Shown piece by piece: positions 10,005-17,391 of a stretch of 64,000 bases of DNA (position 1 is its first letter; every line of letters starts with the position of its first letter). Under the pieces are notes generated by a model. That model saw nothing but the letters and a program-made list of their open reading frames with translations, made no database searches and had not been told where the DNA came from. The stretch comes from Mycolicibacterium neoaurum (GTDB taxonomy: Bacteria; Actinomycetota; Actinomycetes; Mycobacteriales; Mycobacteriaceae), in the NCBI RefSeq assembly GCF_036946495.1, contig NZ_JAQIIX010000002.1, forward strand, positions 992,001 through 1,056,000, given 5' to 3'. Both the position numbers and the translations under genes were made by a program.

Positions 10005-11033
10005 CTAGGCCACGCTGACCAAGTGCTCACGCGCAGGTTCACTGCGGTAACGGGCGGGCGGCCCGTCGATCTTGCAGAGCTTCCAGATGAGCTTCGCGAT
10101 CGGATTCATCAGACCGGTGTCGTGGCAGAGCATGCGCACGTCGGAGAACATGTTGCGCAGGAACATCCGGGATTCGGGCGCAGCGAAGAAGATCTCCTTG
10201 CGCACCGAGCGCGGGATGTCGAATTCCTTCCAGAACTCACGCGGCGGCACCACGATCGCCGAACACAGGATGCGCATGGTGAGCGGGACGAAGATCGACA
10301 GCATCCAGCGCTGCTTGCGGCGCAGCGTCGGCACCCGCTTGTGCAGATACTGGTGCGCGAAGGAGATGTGCCGCGCCTCCTCGGCGACGTGAATCGCCAT
10401 GACGCGCTCCATGATCGGATGCAGGGACTTACCCTCGCGCAGCACGTTCTTCTGGGTGTGGTCGATGGGCTCCTCGCCGGCCAGGACGCCGAAGAAGAAC
10501 GGGATCGGGAACGGGCCGGCGGCCAGCGGGATGATCGGCTGCAGCCACTTCAGCAGCTTGGGCATACCGGGGACGTCCACGCCCATCCGGTTCACCATCT
10601 CCTGGAACATCAGGGTGTGGTTGCACTCTTCGACCGACTCGTGCAGGCAGTAGCGGTATTCCGGTGAGCCGTTGGGCACCCAGAACGAGTACTCCATGAG
10701 GCCGCGGATGAGGATGTTCTCGAAATGCAGACCGACCTTGGCCACGTTGGCCTGGCGCCACATGCCGATCTCGATCTGCCGATCGACGGGCTGGGCCTGG
10801 TACCACGGGTGGCCGCCGATCGGGTCGGTGGCGGGCAGGATCCAGCGCTCGTCGTTGGGGATCACGGCGAATTCGGGCGAATCCCATTCGATGTCGTTGA
10901 AGGGGTTGAAGCTGCGGCGGACGGAGCCCTCGGAGAGGGTCTGCAACATCTCGACGTACTCGGTGTCATCCCGGACATCCATATTCTTGCGCCACCGCTG
11001 GATCACGCGTGTCCTGGCTTCTTTGACCGCCAT
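10005..11033 (-). CDS. AurF-like diiron oxygenase (Rv0885-type)
   Basis: 342 residues. The metal-ligand pattern of p-aminobenzoate N-oxygenase AurF is present: Glu105 (HFENIL), Glu136 and His139 (EECNHT), Glu188 (GEEP), then His215, Glu219 and His222 in HVAEEARH. The spacing H-x3-E-x2-H and the 27-residue gap from the fourth Glu match AurF as I recall it. It probably activates O2 at a diiron centre; the substrate is unknown. The RBS GAGGAGG sits 7 nt before ATG 11033. fprB follows after 8 bp and could supply electrons. No transmembrane segment is evident. Confidence 0.83.
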   Translation of the reverse strand: MAVKEARTRVIQRWRKNMDVRDDTEYVEMLQTLSEGSVRRSFNPFNDIEWDSPEFAVIPNDERWILPATDPIGGHPWYQAQPVDRQIEIGMWRQANVAKVGLHFENILIRGLMEYSFWVPNGSPEYRYCLHESVEECNHTLMFQEMVNRMGVDVPGMPKLLKWLQPIIPLAAGPFPIPFFFGVLAGEEPIDHTQKNVLREGKSLHPIMERVMAIHVAEEARHISFAHQYLHKRVPTLRRKQRWMLSIFVPLTMRILCSAIVVPPREFWKEFDIPRSVRKEIFFAAPESRMFLRNMFSDVRMLCHDTGLMNPIAKLIWKLCKIDGPPARYRSEPAREHLVSVA

Positions 11034-11259
11034 GTCGAGGCCTCCTCGCCTTGCCCGTGGGGTTTACATTCGATCACTCGATGTCTAGGAACAGTACCCG
11101 CGGTCCCAGTAAATAAACAGGGCTTTTGCCCAGCTGTGGGGCAGCCGGGTTACCTGGGTCACATGTGATCCACTTCACTCCGACCAGCCGGCTTGTCCGG
11201 CAAAAATGTCACTTCCGTGGCTAAAATTCGCCCGTCACTCTCGGCGGACGGGGAAGCTC

Positions 11260-12258
11260 ATGAGTACACGCAAGCGCGTCGACATCACCGTCGGGACGGG
11301 TTCTGAATCCGGCGGCAAGAGGAAAAAGTTCGTCCTCATCGGCGTCGCCGCGGTGTTCGTCGTCATCGGCGCGATCATCCTGTCCTCGTGCGCCACCCAG
11401 ATCGGGCCCGGGCAGACCGCGGTCAAGGTCGACGACTACTGGCTGATCCCCGCCGACCCGAGGGTCGATGGCTGCATCGAACCGGAAACCTCGGCGTTCA
11501 ATCCGCCCGGCGGTTTCAAGGCCTACCGCTACCCGTCCCGGCAGATCAGCTGGGATGCCACCGGCAGCCCCGATTCCGAAGCCGACCCCACGATCGTGGT
11601 CTCCAACGCCACCGCGCCTGCCGAGCTGCGGGTTCCCGTCGTCATCACCTTCGACCTGACCAGCGACTGCGCCATGCTGATGGATTTCCACCGCGATTTC
11701 GGCACGAAGTACCAGGGTTGGCTGGACGACGACGGGCTGGCCACCACCGGCTGGGTGAACCTGCTGCGCTATGTGATCGGCCAGCCGGCCGAACAGGTGC
11801 TGATCAGCGTTGCCCAGAAATACACCTGGCGCGAGATCTGGAATGACGAGAAGGTGCGCATCGAATTCCAGAACGCGCTGCGTGACGCGCTGCCCGGCGC
11901 ATCCAAGGCCCGCACCGACGGCCGAGAGTTCTTCACCAACTTCCAGGTCACCGTCATGAAACCGGATCCCGTGGACCAGGGCCTCAAGGACGCCATCATC
12001 GCCGAGCAGAAGGCCATCGCAGATGCCCGCGCCGCCGAGGCCAAGGGCGTCGCCGATGCCAACGCCGCGCGCGCGAAGGCCGAGGCCGACCGGGCCGCCG
12101 CCCAGGCGCAGACCGAACTCGCCCGCCAGGTCGCGTTGCAGAAACAGGCCGAGATTGCCGGTTATCCGAATGTCGAGGCGTATCTACGGGCGCTCGCCAT
12201 CGAGCATGGGCAGAACCCGTACCAGCCGACCTATGTGGTGCCCCAGGCCCAAGGTTGA
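11260..12258 (+). CDS. SPFH/Band 7 (prohibitin-like) membrane-anchored protein
   Basis: 332 residues from ATG 11260, preceded by GGGGAAG. A basic N-terminus leads to a single hydrophobic segment at 24-41 ending in LSSC at 41-44, which resembles a lipobox although the N-region is long. Next are a PHB/SPFH-like domain (IGPGQTAVKVDDYWL onward) and a long Ala/Lys/Glu-rich coiled coil at about 245-305 (AEQKAIADARAAEAKGVAD). The coiled-coil end is typical of oligomerising SPFH proteins, which form membrane microdomain scaffolds. It is divergent from the AurF-like gene and upstream of serC. The exact role is unknown. Confidence 0.8.
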   Translation: MSTRKRVDITVGTGSESGGKRKKFVLIGVAAVFVVIGAIILSSCATQIGPGQTAVKVDDYWLIPADPRVDGCIEPETSAFNPPGGFKAYRYPSRQISWDATGSPDSEADPTIVVSNATAPAELRVPVVITFDLTSDCAMLMDFHRDFGTKYQGWLDDDGLATTGWVNLLRYVIGQPAEQVLISVAQKYTWREIWNDEKVRIEFQNALRDALPGASKARTDGREFFTNFQVTVMKPDPVDQGLKDAIIAEQKAIADARAAEAKGVADANAARAKAEADRAAAQAQTELARQVALQKQAEIAGYPNVEAYLRALAIEHGQNPYQPTYVVPQAQG

Positions 12259-12302
12259 CCCAGCGGTAAAAACCATGTGCGCAGACCGATAATCTTGGCG
12301 GC

Positions 12303-13409
12303 ATGGCCGAACTGACGATCCCCGCCGATATCAAGCCGAACGACGGACGATTCGGCTGTGGACCGTCAAAGGTCCGTCCCGAGCAGCTGGCCGCCCTGGC
12401 CGCAGCAGGTGACCTGTTCGGCACCTCGCACCGGCAGGCGCCGATCAAGAATCTGGTCGGGCGCGTCCGCGACGGACTGCGTGAACTGTTCTCGGTGCCG
12501 GAGGGGTACGAGGTCGTCCTCGGTAACGGCGGATCGACCGCGTTCTGGGACGCGGCGGCATTCGGCCTGGTCGACAAGCGCTCACTGCACCTGACCTATG
12601 GCGAGTTCAGCGCGAAGTTCGCATCATGCGTGGCCAAGAACCCGTTCGTCGGCGACCCGATCATCGTCAAGACCGACCCGGGCACCGCGCCGGAACCCAC
12701 CTCGGATCCGTCGGTGGACGTGGTGGCCTGGGCACACAACGAGACCTCGACCGGTGTCGCGGTGCCGGTGCAGCGCCCCGCGGGTGACGCGTTGGTGCTC
12801 ATCGACGCCACCTCGGCCGCCGGCGGACTGCCCGTCGACATCACCGATACCGATGCCTACTACTTCGCGCCGCAGAAGAATTTCGCCGGTGACGGCGGTC
12901 TGTGGCTCGCAGTGTTGTCGCCGGCGGCGCTGGCCCGTATCGAGGCGATCGCCGCGAGCGGACGCTGGGTGCCGGACTTCCTGTCCCTGCCGATCGCGGT
13001 CGAGAACAGCCTGAAGAATCAGACCTACAACACTCCCGCCGTCGGCACGTTGATCCTGATGGCCGAACAACTGGACTGGCTCAACGGCAACGGCGGCCTG
13101 GACTGGGCAGTGAAGCGGACCGCCGACTCGTCGCAGCGGCTGTACTCGTGGGCCGAGGCATCGGAGTTCGCGACGCCGTTCGTCGCCGATCCGGCGCTGC
13201 GCTCGCAGGTCGTGGGCACCATCGACTTCAACGCTGACGTCGACGCCGCGGCGGTGGCCAAAGTGCTACGCGCCAACGGCATCGTCGATACCGAGCCCTA
13301 CCGCAAATTGGGCCGTAACCAGCTGCGCATCGCGATGTTCCCCGCCGTGGACCCCGAGGACGTCAGCGCCCTCACCCAGTGCGTCGATTGGGTGGTCGCC
13401 AACCTCTGA
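12303..13409 (+). CDS. serC: Phosphoserine aminotransferase SerC
   Basis: 368-residue class V PLP enzyme that converts 3-phosphohydroxypyruvate and glutamate to phosphoserine and 2-oxoglutarate, the second step of serine synthesis. Seen: GCGPSKVRPEQL at the N-terminus, LGNGGSTAFWDAAAFG for the cofactor phosphate, VAWAHNETSTGV, and the Schiff-base lysine Lys192 in YFAPQKNFAGDGG. The length and order match the actinobacterial subfamily. A -10-like TAATCT at 12290-12295 sits 7 nt before the ATG, so the mRNA is probably leaderless. Confidence 0.96.
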   Translation: MAELTIPADIKPNDGRFGCGPSKVRPEQLAALAAAGDLFGTSHRQAPIKNLVGRVRDGLRELFSVPEGYEVVLGNGGSTAFWDAAAFGLVDKRSLHLTYGEFSAKFASCVAKNPFVGDPIIVKTDPGTAPEPTSDPSVDVVAWAHNETSTGVAVPVQRPAGDALVLIDATSAAGGLPVDITDTDAYYFAPQKNFAGDGGLWLAVLSPAALARIEAIAASGRWVPDFLSLPIAVENSLKNQTYNTPAVGTLILMAEQLDWLNGNGGLDWAVKRTADSSQRLYSWAEASEFATPFVADPALRSQVVGTIDFNADVDAAAVAKVLRANGIVDTEPYRKLGRNQLRIAMFPAVDPEDVSALTQCVDWVVANL

Positions 13410-13479
13410 GCCTGCCGACCCCAGCGTGTCTGCGCGGTAACGGACGGATAACAACGTAGGGTGCGCGAAGGAGGTCACT

Positions 13480-14403
13480 ATGCGGGAACTCAAGGTCGTC
13501 GGACTCGATGTGGACGGCAAACGAATCATCTGCGAGGCTCCCGACTCCGGTGACAACTTCGCCATCCGTGTCGACAATCGCCTGCGCGCTGCGGTGCGCG
13601 GTGACAAGGCAACCTCAAATCAAACCGAGATCGAGGTCGAGGTGACCCAAGGCCTGCGCCCCAAAGAGATCCAATCCAGGATTCGGGCAGGCGCATCCGT
13701 GGAACAGGTTGCCGCGATCGCCGGTGAGGACATCGAGCGGATCCGCCGCTTCGCCAACCCGGTGCTGCTGGAGCGGGCGCGTGCGGCCGAGCTCGCCACC
13801 GCCGCACATCCGGTGCTGGCCGACGGACCGTCGGTGCTGACCCTGCTGGAGACCGTCACCACCGCGATGATCAACCGGGGTCTGGATCCGAACGCGACGA
13901 ACTGGGATGCCTGGCGCAACGAGGACGGCCGCTGGACCGTTCAGCTGTCCTGGAAGGCCGGCCGCTCGGATCTGCAGGCACATTTCCGCTTCACTCCCGG
14001 ATCGCACGGGGGCACCGTGGCGGCCTTCGACGACAGTGCCTCCGAGCTGATCGATCCGAACTTCGCGCCAAGGCCGCTGCGGCCGGTGGCCGCGGTCGCG
14101 CAGCTGGACTTCGAGTCCCCCGCAGCCGCCCCCGTGGCCGGTCCTGTGACGCCGCCGGTGCCCGCGCCGGCCGCCGTCGTGCCGCCGGTCGCCCAGTCCG
14201 CTCCGCTGCCTCCCGTTGCGGCGCCGACTCCCCCGCCGATGGCTCAGCCCGAGCCGGCGGTGGCCCAGACGTCCGAGGACACCGTCGCGGCGGCTGAGCC
14301 CGAGCCCTCGGCGCCCAAGCCGCGTCGCGCCCGCAAGGCGAAGCCGTCCGTCCCCGCGTGGGAGGACGTGCTGCTGGGCGTGCGGTCCGGGACCCAGCGC
14401 TGA
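13480..14403 (+). CDS. sepH: Cell division protein SepH (DUF3071)
   Basis: 307 residues starting MRELKVVGLDVDGK, with the RBS GAAGGAGG just upstream. The N-terminal DUF3071 domain covers about 1-170, including an HTH-like stretch (LRPKEIQSRIRAGASVEQVA). The rest is a Pro/Ala-rich linker ending in a basic C-terminal tail (RRARKAKPSVPAWEDVLLG). Actinobacterial SepH binds FtsZ and promotes its assembly; this assignment comes from family knowledge and the preserved position after serC. It runs alone on the plus strand and ends 7 bp before the convergent DUF222 gene. Confidence 0.88.
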   Translation: MRELKVVGLDVDGKRIICEAPDSGDNFAIRVDNRLRAAVRGDKATSNQTEIEVEVTQGLRPKEIQSRIRAGASVEQVAAIAGEDIERIRRFANPVLLERARAAELATAAHPVLADGPSVLTLLETVTTAMINRGLDPNATNWDAWRNEDGRWTVQLSWKAGRSDLQAHFRFTPGSHGGTVAAFDDSASELIDPNFAPRPLRPVAAVAQLDFESPAAAPVAGPVTPPVPAPAAVVPPVAQSAPLPPVAAPTPPPMAQPEPAVAQTSEDTVAAAEPEPSAPKPRRARKAKPSVPAWEDVLLGVRSGTQR

Positions 14404-14410
14404 GCTTTCG

Positions 14411-15997
14411 CTAGAACGGCGGGTCGCCGTCGAGCGCGATCTGTAACGCGTTGCGAGCCCGTTCGGCATTGACGCGGTATTCACGGTCCTGTTTTCGGGT
14501 GCGCTGTCGGGTGGGAAGGATAGGTTCGCGGTCGTGCTGATCGATGAGGCTGATGCGTCGTGTTCTCGGTACGCCGGCGCGAATGGTGTTGTGAGGGAAC
14601 AGAACTGCGGCCAACGGCCTGGTGGTGTACGCATGGCCGGTGGGTGCCGTCCAGGTGGTCGATCCGTCGGGGTGGGCGGTGGGGGTCCAGCCGGTGTTCA
14701 GTGTCTTGATGAGGTGGTGCTCGCGGCAGTACGGGCGCAGGTTACCGGGGTGAGTGGCGCCGGCGGGCCACGGGGTGAGGTGGTCGATGTCAGCTTTGTG
14801 CGCGGGGCGTCCGCAGCCGGGGAAGGCACAGGTCATGGCAGTCATACGGACGTATGCCGAGAGCTTGGCCGACGGACGGTATCGGATTTCGGAGCCCAAC
14901 TCGGCGGGATTACTCAGGGGCCGGACTTTCGCTCCGGTGTTGATGAGTTCGGTGAGTAGGTGGGCCGGGATGATGACGCCGTCCAGGGAGATGCCCGCTC
15001 CGGCGCCGGGCGGGGTGTACTGCGCGGCAGGTGCGGCCGGGGGCGCGGGTTCCTTAGCCGCGGCCGGCTTCTCAGCTGACTGATCCTCGTCGGATGCGTC
15101 GCCCGGCCCGCCATCGGGTTCCACCGGCCCCGACCCTGGTCCGCCCTTCGGCCCAGGTCCCGTCGCGGGCTCGGCGCCCTCCTCAGCGTCGGGATTCTGA
15201 CCGGTGAGCACGTAGATGTTGACGGCGCTGGAGCGCGGGTCTTTGCCCGAGCCGGCGCAACTGCTGTCACCGCATAGGCAGGTGAGTTGGTCGGCCCCGG
15301 CTGCCAGCGCGGCGATGGCATCGACGCGGCGCTCCCGCTTGGTGCGCGGATCATTGGCGCAGACACCGTCGGCCAACTCATCGGCGCGAGCGTCGGTGAT
15401 CTTCGCGTCCGTGGTGCGCATCCGGCCCCAGAAGGACACGACACCGTCGGGGTCATCGCGGTCACCGAATTCGAGGTAGCGGTCCTTGGCCGCAGCCTTC
15501 GACCGGATGACCGCCAGCGGATCGTATTTGTGGACCCAGAAGTCGACGGCCGCGGTCAGCGCGTTCTCCGACAACGCTCCGAACCCGTGGGCGTTCTCGG
15601 CGATGCCGGCATCGATCAAGGCCAACGCGGCGGGGTCGGTGACCAGGTGGGTGCGCCAGGTGATCGCGTTAATCACCTTGGCCGATATCGCCCCGCTACC
15701 GAACACGGCGGCGGTCCGCGGGAGCCGTTCGCGCAGGGCGACTCCGATACGCATCTGAGTGTTCGCGGCGTGCGGGCCGAGGTTGCAGGCCGCGCCGACC
15801 TGGGCCTTCGCCTGAGCCCAGCCGTCGATCAACTTCAGCGCCGAAGCGTCGTCCTCGTCATCGCACCAGCGCGAGGTGACTTCGGCGATGAAGGCCAGCC
15901 GGCGAGCGGCGGCGGCGGACTCCTCCCGGGTGGCGGCCGCAACTGCGTCGATGAGCGCCTCATCGCTCATCTCTGACAGTTCCAACCGTTCGAACAT
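14411..15997 (-). CDS. 13E12-type DUF222 protein with HNH endonuclease domain
   Basis: About 528 residues from ATG 15997 (MFERLELSEMSDEALIDAV), the usual family start; an upstream GTG at 16027 has no ribosome site. The N-terminal DUF222 helical domain spans about 1-270. A Pro/Gly-rich linker follows, then a C-terminal HNH nuclease motif (MTCAFPGCGRPAHKADIDH ... NLRPYCREHHLIK). Such genes are multicopy in mycobacteria and occur in the REP13E12 repeat family; activity is rarely shown. A terminator-like hairpin stands just upstream in its leader. It breaks the otherwise plus-strand order between sepH and the glycosyltransferase, so it may be a later insertion. Confidence 0.88.
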   Translation of the reverse strand: MFERLELSEMSDEALIDAVAAATREESAAAARRLAFIAEVTSRWCDDEDDASALKLIDGWAQAKAQVGAACNLGPHAANTQMRIGVALRERLPRTAAVFGSGAISAKVINAITWRTHLVTDPAALALIDAGIAENAHGFGALSENALTAAVDFWVHKYDPLAVIRSKAAAKDRYLEFGDRDDPDGVVSFWGRMRTTDAKITDARADELADGVCANDPRTKRERRVDAIAALAAGADQLTCLCGDSSCAGSGKDPRSSAVNIYVLTGQNPDAEEGAEPATGPGPKGGPGSGPVEPDGGPGDASDEDQSAEKPAAAKEPAPPAAPAAQYTPPGAGAGISLDGVIIPAHLLTELINTGAKVRPLSNPAELGSEIRYRPSAKLSAYVRMTAMTCAFPGCGRPAHKADIDHLTPWPAGATHPGNLRPYCREHHLIKTLNTGWTPTAHPDGSTTWTAPTGHAYTTRPLAAVLFPHNTIRAGVPRTRRISLIDQHDREPILPTRQRTRKQDREYRVNAERARNALQIALDGDPPF

Positions 15998-16050
15998 AAT
16001 TTCGATACTACCGAGGGGGTGTGACACGCCACGGCATCGAGCACGGCATC

Positions 16051-16077
16051 AAAAAAGGGAGGGCATCACGCCTTCCC
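16051..16077 (-). terminator. Intrinsic-terminator-like hairpin upstream of the DUF222 gene
   Basis: On the minus strand an 8-bp stem (arms 16057-16064 and 16070-16077, one G-U pair, 5-nt loop) is followed directly by six T residues. No minus-strand gene ends here. The hairpin lies about 55 bp before the DUF222 start, so it would act as an attenuator in that leader or be a remnant of an older gene order. Confidence 0.6.
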
Positions 16078-16167
16078 ACTCTCAATTTATAGCGCACCCC
16101 GGGGCTTGCGGCAAGGCCCGGGGGATGCCGCAGAATCACTGTCCTCGAACGAGATTCAGGGGGAACA

Positions 16168-17349
16168 GTGCGAGTTTTGCTCTACACATTCGGGTCGCGC
16201 GGGGATATCGAGCCGCTGCTCGCGTTGGCCATCGCGCTGCGCGACCGGGGTGGCGAAGCAATCTTCTGCGCACCGCCGGACTTCGCGGATCTGCTCGCGG
16301 CCAACGGCATGGAGCACGTGCCCACCGGCCCGTCGGTGCACGAACTGGTGCACGTCCGCAAGGCCACCCACGCGGACGCGCCGGCGCTGGCCGCGGAACT
16401 GGTCGCCACCCAGTTCGGCACGCTGCGGACAGCCGAGCGGTGTGACGCCGTCGTCGGGACCGGCCTGATGCCGGCGGGCATGCGTTCGGTGGCCGAGTTG
16501 GTCGGAATTCCGTACATCTGCGCGGTGTTGACCCCGCACGTGTTGCCGTCACCGCATCACCGTCCGTTGCCGCGGCCGGGTAAGCCGTTCCCGGAGGGCC
16601 TGACCGACAACACCCGACTGTGGGAACTGGATGCCGAGAAGGTCCAGGTCCTCTACGGACCGGCACTCAACGAGCACCGCGCGAGAGCCGGCCTCGATGC
16701 CGTCACCGACGTCCGCGACCACACGTTCACCGACACCCCGTGGTTGGCCGTCGACCCGGTGATCAGTCCCTGGCCACCGGCACCGAACATCCAACCGATC
16801 CAGACCGGCGCCTGGATCACACCGGACTGCCGGCCGCTGCCCGATGATCTACAGGCGTTCCTGGACGACGGGCCCGAACCCGTCTACGCCGGATTCGGCA
16901 GCGTCACCGCGCCCCAGGATGCCGCCCGCACCGCCATCGAGGCCATCCGCAGCCACGGCCGGCGCATCGTGCTGGGTAGCGGCTGGGCCGGCCTGACGAG
17001 TACCGACGCGGACTGCTTCGTGGTCGGCGAGGTCAATCAGCAGGCCCTGTTCGGTCGCGTCGCTGCGGTCATCCATCACGGCGGTGCGGGTACCACCACC
17101 ACGGCCGCAGCGGCCGGTGTCCCGCAGGTGGTGGTGCCACAGATCGTCGACCAGCCGTACTTCGCCCGCCGTGTCGCCGCTCTCGGGATCGGCGTCGCCC
17201 ACGACGGACCTGCGCCGACGGTGAACACACTCGCCGAAGCGCTTACGCTGGTACTGCAGCCCGAGATGCCCACCCGCGCGAGCGTCCTGGCCCCCACCAT
17301 CACGACCGACGGGGCGGGCACAGCCGCGGCGATGCTGCTCGACGCATGA
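16168..17349 (+). CDS. GT1 family glycosyltransferase (UDP/dTDP-sugar, sterol-GT/MGT type)
   Basis: 393 residues with a GT-B fold. The N-terminal acceptor half starts MRVLLYTFGSRGDIEPLLALA, the typical nucleotide-sugar transferase opening with GSRGD. The C-terminal donor half carries YAGFGSVTAPQD and the PSPG-like block HHGGAGTTTTAAAAGVPQ followed by VPQIVDQPYFARRV. It uses a GTG start at 16168 with GGGGAAC upstream. Relatives glycosylate lipids, macrolides or glycopeptidolipids; the acceptor cannot be read from sequence. No lipid-synthesis genes lie nearby, so the pathway is open. No signal peptide. Confidence 0.9.
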   Translation: MRVLLYTFGSRGDIEPLLALAIALRDRGGEAIFCAPPDFADLLAANGMEHVPTGPSVHELVHVRKATHADAPALAAELVATQFGTLRTAERCDAVVGTGLMPAGMRSVAELVGIPYICAVLTPHVLPSPHHRPLPRPGKPFPEGLTDNTRLWELDAEKVQVLYGPALNEHRARAGLDAVTDVRDHTFTDTPWLAVDPVISPWPPAPNIQPIQTGAWITPDCRPLPDDLQAFLDDGPEPVYAGFGSVTAPQDAARTAIEAIRSHGRRIVLGSGWAGLTSTDADCFVVGEVNQQALFGRVAAVIHHGGAGTTTTAAAAGVPQVVVPQIVDQPYFARRVAALGIGVAHDGPAPTVNTLAEALTLVLQPEMPTRASVLAPTITTDGAGTAAAMLLDA

Positions 17350-17391
17350 CATAGACCACCAAGGCCGACCATCCGAATCAACAAGGGGCAC

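Noticed and set aside
11159..11168. TCACATGTGA palindrome before the SPFH gene as a regulator site
   Set aside because: A 10-bp palindrome is expected by chance in a window this size, and no regulator is near.
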